A stretch of 64,000 bases of DNA, taken from Arthonia radiata (lineage: Eukaryota; Ascomycota; Arthoniomycetes; Arthoniales; Arthoniaceae). Location of the stretch: the NCBI GenBank assembly GCA_002989075.1, contig PSQN01000017.1:434001-498000 (forward strand). Direction: 5' to 3'. This document shows positions 10,534-21,559 of this stretch, piece by piece. The position numbers and the translations under genes were made by a program. Below the pieces are notes generated by a model, which saw only the letters and a program-made list of their open reading frames with translations, ran no database searches and was not told the origin of the DNA. How positions within the stretch are numbered: the first letter of the stretch is position 1; every line of letters begins with the position of its first letter.

Positions 10534-13500
10534 ACTGAGAGATAGGTATCACGGACTGCCAACACTGCAGCATAAACAAATGCCTGGCCGCTTCGGCATC
10601 GATGGTAGCAACAAGCGGAAGAGCTCACAGGACATGCGCTCTGCGATTGTGCCTCCAGCCATATCAAGCAGGCGGAAGGAGCCACGTGCGAGCGGTCGCG
10701 ACTGCCGTAGCTTTTGCAAGCAATCTTGCTGATGTCTACGACGTTCACGGCTTTGCATAGTGCCGCCAGCATTCCTCGAGCACGTGCTCTTGACCATTGG
10801 CGCCGATCTGTTGATGGAGCGAACCATGAAAGACATAGTGCACACTGAAGATCTCATCGCGCTGTCTGCATCGTCGCAAAATTCAACTACTAGGTTTCCT
10901 TGATGAAACCGTGGAGAGCAAAGCATAGCCAACTATTCGAGGGCCCCTTGCGTAATCCCAGACATCATGCACACGTTTATAAAGTCGTCCGCGCTCCTGT
11001 GCGGCAATAATGTTTATCATACAACGTATGACTCTGCGCTCTACCATGATGCTCAATGTGTGGCGTCTTGATTTATGCGCAGCGATCGTAAGATACCGCT
11101 TCTTCCGTAGCTCAGTCAAGGATCGCTTGACAGCATTCAATCAACTCTGGGGGGGGGGGNNNNNNNNNNNNNNNNNNNNNNNNNNNNNNNNNNNGGGGGG
11201 GGGAATATCTCTTTGTGCACGCGGTACTTGGATAACTGTACTTCTAGTCTCGGTCGACCGTGCGTCATTTGGTGAACATCTTCAAACAGTCTTGATATTG
11301 CTCAGTGCTACTCATCACTATTGGCATGCGTAGCCGCTTACTCGCAAGACAAATGCAGCGTGTCGAACGTTTGCTTGATGTGTGCTCTTATTGACGGTGA
11401 TGGGCTGTGCCCCTTGGAAGTAACCTTCAGGAAGGTCTCTCATGATCTACCTTTTTGCGATGCGGAAACGAAAAAGCTGACCTCTTGTCTTTAATCCATT
11501 GGACGGCTCAAACGAGCATTCCTTGCACTTTGTACTGACCTCGCATGCAGATCTGACCCCTGGCGATTGATTGCCTGCGAAGCGCAAGCTCGTTAGTATA
11601 TTGTGGGAGATACGAGCATGAGAGGGTGAAGCTCGTGATCATTCGTTATGAAGGCGACCTCCTCAGTAGGTTCCGACTCTGCAACGAGAACCACCTCGCT
11701 CCCCTTTTGGAAAACCCCTCGTTGATGCTGAACAGCCGTGATGATGACGACCCTCACTCTCCATCCACGGAATGAGTACAGACAGGCAGCCGTCCAGCTA
11801 TTTATCCAGCAAGAAGTTTTGTTATGCAAGAAAGCCCCTGAGATCTTTTTACATGGTCGTTCCGCGTGTAAGGCGATGCGTCTCACCAACCCCACGAGGA
11901 TAGTGCCATATACAAGCCTCAATCTAGGAACAGGCATCACGTGCAGAGATTTTGTCAACGAAGTCTACTATCCCAGCAAACGGTCTTTCTTGCTATGGAC
12001 ATAAAGCACAACGAGGATCTGTTAAAGGTTATGACGATCAATAAGAAGTTTTAAGAGCTACGAGGAGGCCGTCATCGTTAGGGGCTTGTTCGTTTCGCAG
12101 AGGTACTTCCATCCTGCGTGTAGAACGGAACGTCTAGATATGATCTTAGATCAAGGATAATCCTAGGTTTGGTCACTGTTGGACATCAACATTACAGATG
12201 TCAGCTTTGAGTACGTCTCAACTTAACATAAAAGACAATCCGAAGAACTTGGGCCATGAAACTCGCGACTCGTCCGTCCCCTCAGCTCTGCGTGCTTTAG
12301 TTTATCCATGGGCTGGAGTTGAAGCGCCCTACTACGCCCGTTACAGATGCACAGCTATCACTCAAAGTCAAGATCTGAGAGTGCCTTCAATGCGCACTAC
12401 GTTCCTCCACCGAGCAAAGCTAGGGTAAAGCGCGATGGTGCTTTTCAAAGGGTGAACGGGCTTTCGCTATAGAATTCAGGTATGATCGATGCATAAGTAC
12501 GCACAGCAAAAGAGCGTGAGGGGGCTTGCGAGTCGCCGACTGCTTTCTTATCTTGTTGTTCGCACGTAGGGACCGTGTCACACTACTCATCAATTTGTAG
12601 TCTGTTGTACTTGAGTAGCACGCGCAATGATGACGATCAGCAGTAATGTGGCTCTTACGTACCTGCGCAATCAGCTACGTGTTCCCTGGACATCAACCAG
12701 CTCAAAGCACGTCAATCCGCGAAACCCCTCACTCTGGGCTCCAGAGCTATGAAGTCTCCGTTCGGTCTTTTCGAGTTTGCTCTCACCTTAGTCCTGTGAC
12801 TACTATTTAAGTACACTTGAGTGCCAAGAGATGTGATCTGTTATTCTTAGATGACGGTCTGCCTGCGGCAACGCATTCGCGCTCGCGGCACTAGAGTAGA
12901 TCTATAGGCACGCTTATTGCTTTCGGCGATTAGATGGTGGACGAGACAAATTGAGACTCGACACCCGGTTTTGAAGAGTGGGTAGGGGATTGGGTGCAAC
13001 CATCTGTCGCGACATCCCTTGCGCAAACGACTCCAACTCGTCTTTTGTCTTTGGACCAGGTATGTCGTACCCGTTTACGATGATGATGAGCAGCAGTATG
13101 CAGGAGCTCAACGAAGCCTTCCAAGCCAAGCGCAAGGGCTCTTCAAACCTCTCGACAGAGTATAAGGACTTGCTGATTGTAAAGATGCTCCCCTTTCCAC
13201 TGCTCAGGCTTTGTGGCACTGACTTTTTCGTAAGATGGCGTGGCGAATGAAGATCATGCACAAGCTGACATCATTTATATGCAGCACTGTGTCTTGCAAT
13301 TCCGCATAGTACCGTGGGAAGAAGCCCAAAGGTTAGCCACTTGAGAGCTCGTCAGCAACAACCAGTTCTTACCAGCCTGTGACTATAATAATGGTAGGTA
13401 GTCACGTTGACCCAATTGACAGGTAAACGAACACTGTTGGACGAACGTAAACGGTGACCATTGGGTAGGGGAAATACTCATCCGCCAGCTGACTTTCGAG

Positions 13501-14591
13501 CTTCACACAAGATGAGTCCCGCCTAAAATTGAAGTCCTCGATCACTGTACGCAGGTCTTAGCCGTCGATGATCCTCAAGTTCGGCAAAGCTATCTTAGCC
13601 TTGCAAGCTCAACATGAGCGCTGGATCTCACAAGGCGATTCGTTGCTGTGCATCAGGGCTTCTTGTATCCGATGGATGGTGAAATAAGCGCACGAGGCAC
13701 TTTCTCTGGTTACCATTATTAATTAAGAGGTCTGCGCTTTAATTTTCCGGTGACCTTGAGCAGTGTCGTGACTTTGCTCGAGGTCGTCCTGTTGCTGATC
13801 TCTGGCTGGGTAGATATCTTAGCAAATGCGACGCGTGGAGGCAAGGGGAGACATAATTGACAAGCTCTGAGCTCAGAAACCACTTTGATGTCTGCAAGAG
13901 GGGCTCGATGTTTGACGACAGTAGCAAATATTGTTCAGTGGTGAGGATGACACTGTACGCATCAAAGCTTCGCAACCTGAATTTCAGCTTTTCACCAGCA
14001 CTGATACTCGGCAGCGGCGTGAAATGTTTGTATCACTCCTTGCTGGCCGCTCAGAAATGCAACCAGAGCTCCAAGATCCGGACTCAACGCTATCCAATGG
14101 GGTGTCAGACCCCCTGGCTGTCCGCCTTGATCCTTTTTCCCGGACTCAACGCCCTGCATTGCAGCCTGCGTCTACAGCTGCATCTGCGCCTTCTTGTGCA
14201 AAATTGGTTGACGGATACTCCGAGGAAGGTAATATACCTCCAGTCAAGCGCCGCGCTACAGTAGCGACGTAGTTATAGAACATAATCGCTGCGCGCAAAG
14301 TGCAAAATCCTCGATAACCTCATTGGGTAAACGCTCTTAACGCTGGGTCACTGGCACTGCCATAAGCGTTTGTAGGGGCTGGAAAGCTAACACGAGACAC
14401 GAAACCCGATGCAGCGTCATCCAAAGGACAAATGTTCGATGCCGTCTCAATAGGATGGAGAGATTGCTCATCTGCGACGCAATTCCTTTCCTACGATCCT
14501 ACAATCTACTAGTCCATAGTGCGACCAACTCCATTAGCATCGCTCTTCTCACTTCAGCCGCCAGACGAGCTGCCACCTGCTGAGAGCACAC
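10534..14591. other. Gene-poor region, left part, with assembly gap
   Basis: About 4 kb upstream of the kinase gene. Only short frames with frequent stops are present, and I recognise no domain. A minus-strand frame at 11593-11958 and a plus-strand stretch at about 13860-14270 look weakly protein-like but have no supporting motif. They may be decayed sequence. An assembly gap lies at 11160-11194. Confidence 0.5.
11149..11203. other. Assembly gap flanked by poly-G runs
   Basis: Thirty-five N (11160-11194) sit between an 11-G run (11149-11159) and a 9-G run (11195-11203), both on the plus strand. The simplest reading is one unresolved homopolymer or G-rich tract at which the assembly broke. 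The true length and content are unknown. Confidence 0.95.
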
Positions 14592-14865
14592 ATGTCTTCC
14601 TATAACTCACAAGCAACAGCGGACAAGAACACGACGGGCCAGAGTACCTGCGCACCCTTATCTCGCCGTTAGAGCGCATAGCTAACCCTTTCCGTTAGCT
14701 CTCGCAGTCTCTAGCAAGACCGGGAACGTAAAGATGAAGCATAAGGTCAAGCGCGTGGGGAAGGGGCCTACTCCTACTTGGTACGAAAAAATGGGAGAAG
14801 AGAACGAAGCAAAACGGTTACGCAACGAGATGCCATGGTACAAGCGATGGTTGTCGAGAGTGTGA
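14592..14865 (+). CDS. Candidate small spliced gene, 72 aa, unknown
   Basis: Two short exons, 14592-14643 and 14699-14865, around a 55-bp intron of textbook form: GTACCT donor, GCTAAC branch-like site at 14681, TTAG acceptor. Splicing keeps the frame and gives 72 residues starting MSSYNSQATADKNTTGQ. Exon 2 is open for about 55 codons. The product is very basic in its middle (KMKHKVKRVGKG) and ends with a Trp/Arg-rich segment (MPWYKRWLSRV), with three Trp in all. There is no signal peptide or membrane span. I do not recognise the family. It is the only stretch in the surrounding desert where a coding-like frame and a canonical intron agree. Chance remains possible at this size, so confidence is modest. 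Confidence 0.38.
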
Positions 14866-17800
14866 AAAAAAATTCGTGTCACGCTGATACTGTGACGCAT
14901 GGAGTAGGTTTGGCGTGTTACATACTGCGGCCCGTAGTCGCCTTGAATGCTTTGAGGCGTGCAGGTTGACGGTTGCATGGCAATTCCCTTTCTCGCGTCT
15001 ACAGAATCCCTTGCATGGAGTAAAAGCGGGCAGTCATTCTAGGCGAAACAGCGTTCTTTCAGTTCCGCGCCGCGCTCCAGCTAGAGCGCAATCGTCGACT
15101 TCAACATGCGCTCAGACAGTACCTCCTAGTAAACGAACACTTGGATAAGACGCTACGCTTTAGGGGTAAGAAGTCTCGATCTGTTGTGCCCAAATAGACA
15201 TAGGATATCTCTACTATCGTCCGCATCTGGATTGCTTCCAGTATTACTCAAGCATAATAGCGATAATGGACAGCATTACTGGACTTGCTGGTAAGCCTAG
15301 GTTTTCCACGATGCTCGTCTTCAGAGTATGTCTTGTGACGGCCGAGGACATGCACTAGATAGCCCCTCAGTTCATCGTATGTTGAGAATATTCACAGAGC
15401 GAAGATATTACTAATCTCTAATTTACCATGTATTCTGTTGACGACATTTCTTCCCCGGAGGCTCGGATGCCGAAACCCCTCTAGCGAAGAAATGCAACCA
15501 GAGCTTGTCATTGCCCGTAAGTGGAAAGAAAGGCTCACTCGAAATGGTCAATGCGCCGTCTGAAAAAGTTCGTCAGCTTTGAGGTTGGTCAACGAGGAGT
15601 ATTTGGAGAACGACGAGGGGATCAGACGACAGCCTAATCGTACGACAACCTAGAACCAGCTTCTTCTGCTGGGGAGGCTACTAACGTCTTTCATACTCTC
15701 TCAAACTTCGGAGCCACACTCTAGGTTCAGTACATGCCTGTACCTACTGTTGGTGAGCAGCACTGCTAACACGGTGGTTCGTAGCTTCCGACAGTTCAAC
15801 AACGTCTGAAGTCTGAGAAATAGCAATACAGAGCAGCCAAAGCCCCTGTGAACTTTGCGAACTTTGCCTAATTATCGTATCTTCTCGAAGACATGCACCA
15901 CAGATATGCCGCGTCAGCAGTCTGCTGTAGTCGGCAAAGCCGTTTCAGACCACTTCATGGCCCGGCATCTCGCAGCTCGAGGCGTGTCAGTGGGCCGCTA
16001 CGACGGTTGATTTGCACAAATCGGGTAAAAGTCTACTTCGTTATGAGTGCATTGTTTTGGTGATCTTTCAAGATGGATGAAGTCCTGGTCAGGGGGCTTC
16101 TTGCTCAGCTGATGAGCCAGCATCATAGCGTTCGCAGGTGTCGTTGTACGGCCTCGTTGAATGTGTTGTGTGTGCGCTGCTGACATGCAGCAAGCTCAAC
16201 CTCCTTTTACTGTTGATCTCAGCATTGTCGGCTGCAAACTCACGAGATGCACGCGTAGGTCCGCTCAGAGCATTGTCGGGATGTTTTGATTGCGTAGAGC
16301 CCCTGTTAGTGGTGGTGTTGGTGGTGCTACTGCTGCTGCACTGATTTAGTCTGAAGTGAGAGTCTAGTAAGCCGCCGGCTGTTCTCTAAACCATCTGTCA
16401 GGCTATCTTACCTACCATATATCGGACAGTAAGGTCATCTCAACCTACAACAGCAGCGATCAAGCTGATGCGCACAGTGCGGGGCTTTCCAGGAGAGAAT
16501 TGCAGGGGCCACGACCGAGGTTTCGTTAGGTACACGCTCGCTGCACAAGCCGCGCACTGATCAGATCATTTGGAAAGTTCTCTTGGCGGCGAGGACCTTG
16601 CGGTTACAACGGGCGGTATCACCTACATATACGTCAACCGAAAGCGCAATTCGAGAAGCGCGTCCAGTTTTCAGTCAAGAGTTTGCATATATCTTGCTAA
16701 CCGGCAGGACTTTGTCCCCTCGGAGAAGGCAAGCAATGGTTCCCTTTAACGTTCTTTCCGTTCAACAAAGGCCAGCACGCACCGCATACTTGGGCCAAGC
16801 GTATACCGCTTCACAGTAAAGCTCAAGTTGTCGGCATACCACATTCATGCATGAAACCCATTACCCTATGTAGGGGAAGGGCGAAGCCGGTACAAGGAGG
16901 TCGATATTTGTGCACTGGCGATAATCGAGATACTGCTGCTTTGCAACAGGTTCCACCAACGAGAGAATGATGACCATTATCGGCACACCGCACTCTGTTA
17001 ATCCATACCCAACAGCGAAGCTGCAAGCAACCTTGTCGATTGCAGCGCGTCTTTTTCCTCCTTTGAGGACGGCGGTATCCCCTCGCCAAACACCACGCTT
17101 TTCTCGTAGTGATTGTGTGGTGAAGTGGATGCTCGAATGCATTGTGTGCACATCATATAACGTTCGCTGCCACACGGACGAGATCGACGCTGCAGCTGGA
17201 TTAGGATGCTGCCTTTGCATTGTCGTTCATACCAATATTTATACCCGATCTATGCCGTCTCGAACTGAGCTCAAGATGTGCAGATCGTTGAGAACCATGA
17301 CATTGTCAGTGGGAGAGCCTGAGACAAGGGGGGAGGCCTTTTGGCTGCGTCTATGCCAGACACTTTTAGTACGCTGATGATGATCAGCGAGCCTTTATGA
17401 AGTATCAATACGGACACTTCGACTCCATATGGACTTGCACACCAAAAAGGCATCGAACCCCTCTGCGAGATTCGACAGGATCTGCAGAACTCCTGCTGTT
17501 GTTGCTGCTACTGTTCCTGGAGCCAGCCCAGACATTTATAGCAGCATTAAAGACCAGTGAGCTGCCAAGTGTTCTGTCAATCAGCTTGCTTACCTCGCCT
17601 GCATCGAATAGCAAGGTCAACTGAATCTGTCGCTGTAGCAGCTCAACGACCCGATCGCAATGTGCTGGAAATAATCATTACAGGGGTTTGTACCAAGCGA
17701 CTCTCAGGACCCTTGGGAGGTCCCATCAGATGTAGAGTCGCTACACCAAGCCGCACGCTGAGTGCCATCAAGTCATGTAATAACAGCGATAGGTCGGTGA

Positions 17801-20299
17801 TGATGCTCAAAGGCATCATCGCCAGTACGACAGTGCAGGTGAGAATCCTGATTCATGCCTGCGTCAGAGTGAGATCCATAGACGGTTTCGGCAGAGTGTG
17901 AAATCCCCCCCTTGGTTCCTTGAGGCATCGCGCGCAGAGTGCTTCAGCAGCCCAATCCACTTCACCGAGCCAAGCCGGCATCGAAGCTATTTAAGCCGAC
18001 TGGAGAGGCGTTTGACATAGCAAACAGAGCCCCGAGTCTGCGTTGCAGGGGCTTCGATGGCTGGTCTAGGGGACGTCTTGCGAACATGGGAGAATGCCAC
18101 AGACCGATGCTTCAAGCTTGTTCTCATACAGTTTTCAGCATGCTCAACTAGGCGAGTGTTGATTGCCATCAGCGTCATACGGCCCCTGCGTCTGTCGAAG
18201 TGCAAGCTCATGCCATGCTACTGCGGGCTGATCTGCAAAGCTGCGTCGCGCCGGAGATAGTCTCACCCCCTCTCTCCGATGTCTCCCCCTTTGATAGCCT
18301 TCGCAGTGACTGTCTTAATCTTGCAGGCAAGATACCACGTGTGACGACAATATGAACACTGAGCGCGACTCCGACGGGCCTGCACTACTTACTGGGACTC
18401 ATCCTCAGAGGCAGTACAAACACTATGCGCACTATCTCGATTATTTGCAAATGACGCTACAGCTGGTCATGGTACAATTGGGACAACCTTTCAAGGGGCA
18501 GCGTCAGTGTTGAATATCTTTCGCGCTTGCTGTGGTGTTCAAACGGCGACATGAGCCAGTCAAACACATATCTTGATGGTGTCGAGCGTCGCCAAGAGCC
18601 TCAGCTGAACACCATAAGCACGGAACAGCACTCTTCAACAAAAACGTCCCAAGCCTATGCACAAGCGTGATGCAGACAACGCAACGAGAACCAACCAAAC
18701 CCCACAGTACCTTTCAAAGCGATCACGCTCGCTGATGCATGACCAAACATTAGCCGGAGACGTCTCATATGGCGGAGGCAAGCATGGGTCTTGTACACTC
18801 TGCCATCTTCACCACCATGGTCGTTATCAGTTTGAAGTCAGCAAGAACGCCAGCTCACCCACCCTCACCCAAACCTCACCGAAACCCTTCAAAACAATCA
18901 CACACCCATCCCCCACACCCACTGACCCTTCATACCTCTTTTCACTCCCAACCAACAAGTCCGAAATTTCTCGAACATTTTGTGGACGAATCCCCGGCGT
19001 CCCTTCATTTCGAGGTCAACATTGTCATTTTTCAACGTGCTCAAATCGCAGTATGAACGATGTCATTAGATACCGCAGACGTTTCTGAGTATGTTGTGCA
19101 AGTGTCAAGACTGTAAAGGAAGTATTGAATGGTTTGTGAATTTTCGCGGTTGGGTGATCCCGGACCTAGAATGACCTTACAGGGGATCTGATTGAATTCG
19201 AGACTGTGTGAACGATTGAGGAAATGATGTGGAAGTCTTTGAAGTTTTGCTACGGTGTCAGAACTAGTCTATGGTGAATGCAAGATGCGTGATTGATGAT
19301 GATGATGATGAGTGTTGAAGACATTGAGACGAAGACTTCATGACTGCAGCGCTGCCAAGTATTGGCGTGGCGAAAAACAGGCCCCTAGTCGTAAATTTTT
19401 CCTCCCAGAAACGAGAAGAAGACCCATCTTGCACAGCACGAGCGAATGCACAAAATCGTGCAAAGAACCCAACAGAAAATACGTTGTAGCGAAATAATCA
19501 ACAAGTCTATTCAAAGCAACGCAACGCGGTGACTGATCCTCCCAATCGACTATACTATTACTCATACACTCGCCATCTATAGCTGAACCTGGCAACTGAA
19601 CGCGATGCACTCAAAGACGAATCGCACCCAGCATCGTCGCATCCAGGTCTCATTCCCAATGCCGACGCAAAATCAAATGCCAGACCAAACGCCTTCTATC
19701 CCACGCGCAAACAGTATAACTCAAAGGGGTATCTCCGCTCCAGCAAATGCCTCTAGCAAAACTTTTGATGCAGCTTGCCGGCTGCTCTTTAGTCGCGCGT
19801 TGGCGCCAAATCTATGTCGTTTCATCCAATGCCATACGAGACGCTTGAACGCAGCAAAACATCAGCAAACAGATGTGTGCCTTGCCCATTTCGTGAAAAG
19901 ATGCAGGAGCTTTTCTGTGCTCCGTCGAGGATGTGATATCCTTGATAATAGTGTTACAAGCGGCTGGTGATTCAGCTCGCAGTGTGGATCCGGGAGGTCG
20001 GCGGATCCGAGAAGTAGTGTAAAATGTATCCGGGAAGTGATTTTCCAGGTACCCGCATGCGGCGGAACGGGTACAAAATAACGCAAACAGGCAAACGCCA
20101 TTGTCAGATCCGAAATGCTGATGTGAGAGTCGCAAGTAAGCAAACGCCAGACAGAGTAACGATTCGAGCTCCAGGCAGCAGTCAAACGCGTCCCGAATGT
20201 CCATGACTCAGAACCGAAGTCTCCGGGGACAGTGGCAAACAAGCAGATTGCGCGGCAACGTTCCATAGACCCAATCAGACGCAGAGCAGTGAATGATAC
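14866..20299. other. Gene-poor region, right part
   Basis: About 5.4 kb with no convincing gene on either strand. It holds only short stop-rich frames and a few simple repeats. An identical 18-mer is shared by 14053-14070 and 15488-15505. Terminal repeats and recognisable transposase or polymerase motifs were not seen. It may be decayed repeat DNA, regulatory DNA for the flanking genes, or host noncoding transcripts; sequence alone does not decide. Confidence 0.5.
19295..19311. repeat. GAT trinucleotide microsatellite
   Basis: A short perfect run of GAT units in the gene-poor region, in no called gene. Confidence 0.8.
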
Positions 20300-21559
20300 T
20301 TATCCGGTCGGGTGGCGAAGTATCTCTTCGCAATTGACATCGAATCGCATGCTCCATAAGCGCATACCAGTCATGAGTTTCTCAGTCTCCTCCAAATTTC
20401 GGTCACGACCGAAGATGGAATCGACAAACTCACAGCCACTGTTAGCGCCCATGGAGGCAGCAGCGCTACCGCCCTTCCTCTTGGCTTCTTTGCGGGCGGC
20501 TCGCCACATGTACTCCTCGCAGGCCTTGAGGATCTTGCCGAAGCGATCCCACAGACGTTCGCCGGAATCGAGGAAGTCTTCCACGAGATCCTTGTCGTCA
20601 GGGTGTGTCACTCGTGGAATGCATTCCTCAGCTCGTTTGATCTTTCCGGCAAGCTGGATGAGTAAGAGCCATAGATCACCGGCAAGGTCCGACATAGGGG
20701 TGGCTGCGCCATGATGGTAGACGGTCCAATCATAGATCCATTTACCGAGACTGTTGGCATCGAAGACGCTGCCTAAAAGAAGTATTGGCTCTTCGGTGGG
20801 ATCCCAGTTCTTGTAGGAGTAACCGGCGGGGATGCGAGCACGTTGGGCATCAGCGGCGGTTGCCTTGGGTGGGGTCTGAGCTTTGCTGGAGTTGGCGCGA
20901 GGACGTGGAGGAGGTGTTTTTTGAGGGTGGTTGAAGGATTGCGCGCGAGGACGGGAAGATACCTTGTTCTTAGGAGAGTCCGCAGAACGTTTTTGACCGG
21001 CAACCTGGGCAGAAGGGTTGCAGTCAGTACATCGGCATCCACAGAAGTCGTGGCCGTTATAGGCGGGTGGTGGTGGAGAGTGTCCCTTTCCAGGAGAGTA
21101 GTAACCTTCGTCCTCGTCAAGGAAGTCACGTCCAGCGTGAGTTGGCCGATGGGAATACTCTTTGGTCTTGGCGGTGGTATAGGCGGTATACTTGGTGCCC
21201 TGGGGTGTACGCTGCTTCCTGCCATCTTGTTCGGCGGTGCGACGCGCTTTATTGTGCACATGTTGCTTTGCACTTACTCCAAAATCCGGCTGCCTAGGCG
21301 GCGTGAACGTCGCAGTGTAGTACCCAGTGGAGGGATGGTTCGGCGACGCGTAGTGAGACGGTGGTGGTGGTGAATACGAATAGGCCGTCGTGGGATTGTA
21401 GCTTGCATTCCGCTTGTGCGCCCGCGCAGAGTCCTTAGGAGTAGCCACATAGGTGTATTTAGGGACGGTATTGGAAGGTGCTCCAGGGGTGTATGGAGTT
21501 GCTGTGTATCGGATTTGCGTGTATTGTGGTGGTGAAGCGTATTTCGGAGGTGAGGGCAT
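20300..21559 (-). CDS. Conserved fungal protein with disordered Pro-rich N-terminus
   Basis: Single exon, 419 aa, ATG at 21559. The N-terminal 240 residues are low complexity: Pro/Tyr/Ser/Thr-rich (PPQYTQIRYTATPYTPGAP), with a small Cys cluster CGCRCTDC near residue 177. The C-terminal 170 residues are a compact, strongly patterned domain: GYSYKNWDPTEEPILLLGSV, DANSLGKWIYDWTVYHHG, DLAGDLWLLLIQLAGKIKRA, SGERLWDRFGKILKACEEYM, and SGCEFVDSIFGRDR. I recognise this as a conserved filamentous-fungal family usually labelled, by composition only, 'vegetative cell wall protein gp1'. That label has no functional support: there is no signal peptide here. The helical domain suggests a soluble protein. 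Function unknown. Confidence 0.8.
   Translation of the reverse strand: MPSPPKYASPPQYTQIRYTATPYTPGAPSNTVPKYTYVATPKDSARAHKRNASYNPTTAYSYSPPPPSHYASPNHPSTGYYTATFTPPRQPDFGVSAKQHVHNKARRTAEQDGRKQRTPQGTKYTAYTTAKTKEYSHRPTHAGRDFLDEDEGYYSPGKGHSPPPPAYNGHDFCGCRCTDCNPSAQVAGQKRSADSPKNKVSSRPRAQSFNHPQKTPPPRPRANSSKAQTPPKATAADAQRARIPAGYSYKNWDPTEEPILLLGSVFDANSLGKWIYDWTVYHHGAATPMSDLAGDLWLLLIQLAGKIKRAEECIPRVTHPDDKDLVEDFLDSGERLWDRFGKILKACEEYMWRAARKEAKRKGGSAAASMGANSGCEFVDSIFGRDRNLEETEKLMTGMRLWSMRFDVNCEEILRHPTG

Noticed and set aside
11593-11958. Minus-strand open frame of about 120 codons
   Set aside because: Composition is partly protein-like, but there is no motif, no intron context and no neighbouring exon.
13780-14272. 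Protein-like stretches (for example VADLWLGRYLSKCDAW and SQPEFQLFTSTDTRQ) in two plus-strand frames
   Set aside because: They lie in different frames with stops, have no good ATG and match no family I know. Too weak to call a pseudogene.
17435-17480. Minus-strand GGGGTTCGATGCC resembling a tRNA T-arm
   Set aside because: No matching acceptor, D or anticodon stems around it.
10534-20299. A transposon or virus-like element filling the gene desert
   Set aside because: No terminal repeats, target-site duplications, transposase, integrase or polymerase motifs could be read in any frame. Decay is possible but no family can be supported.
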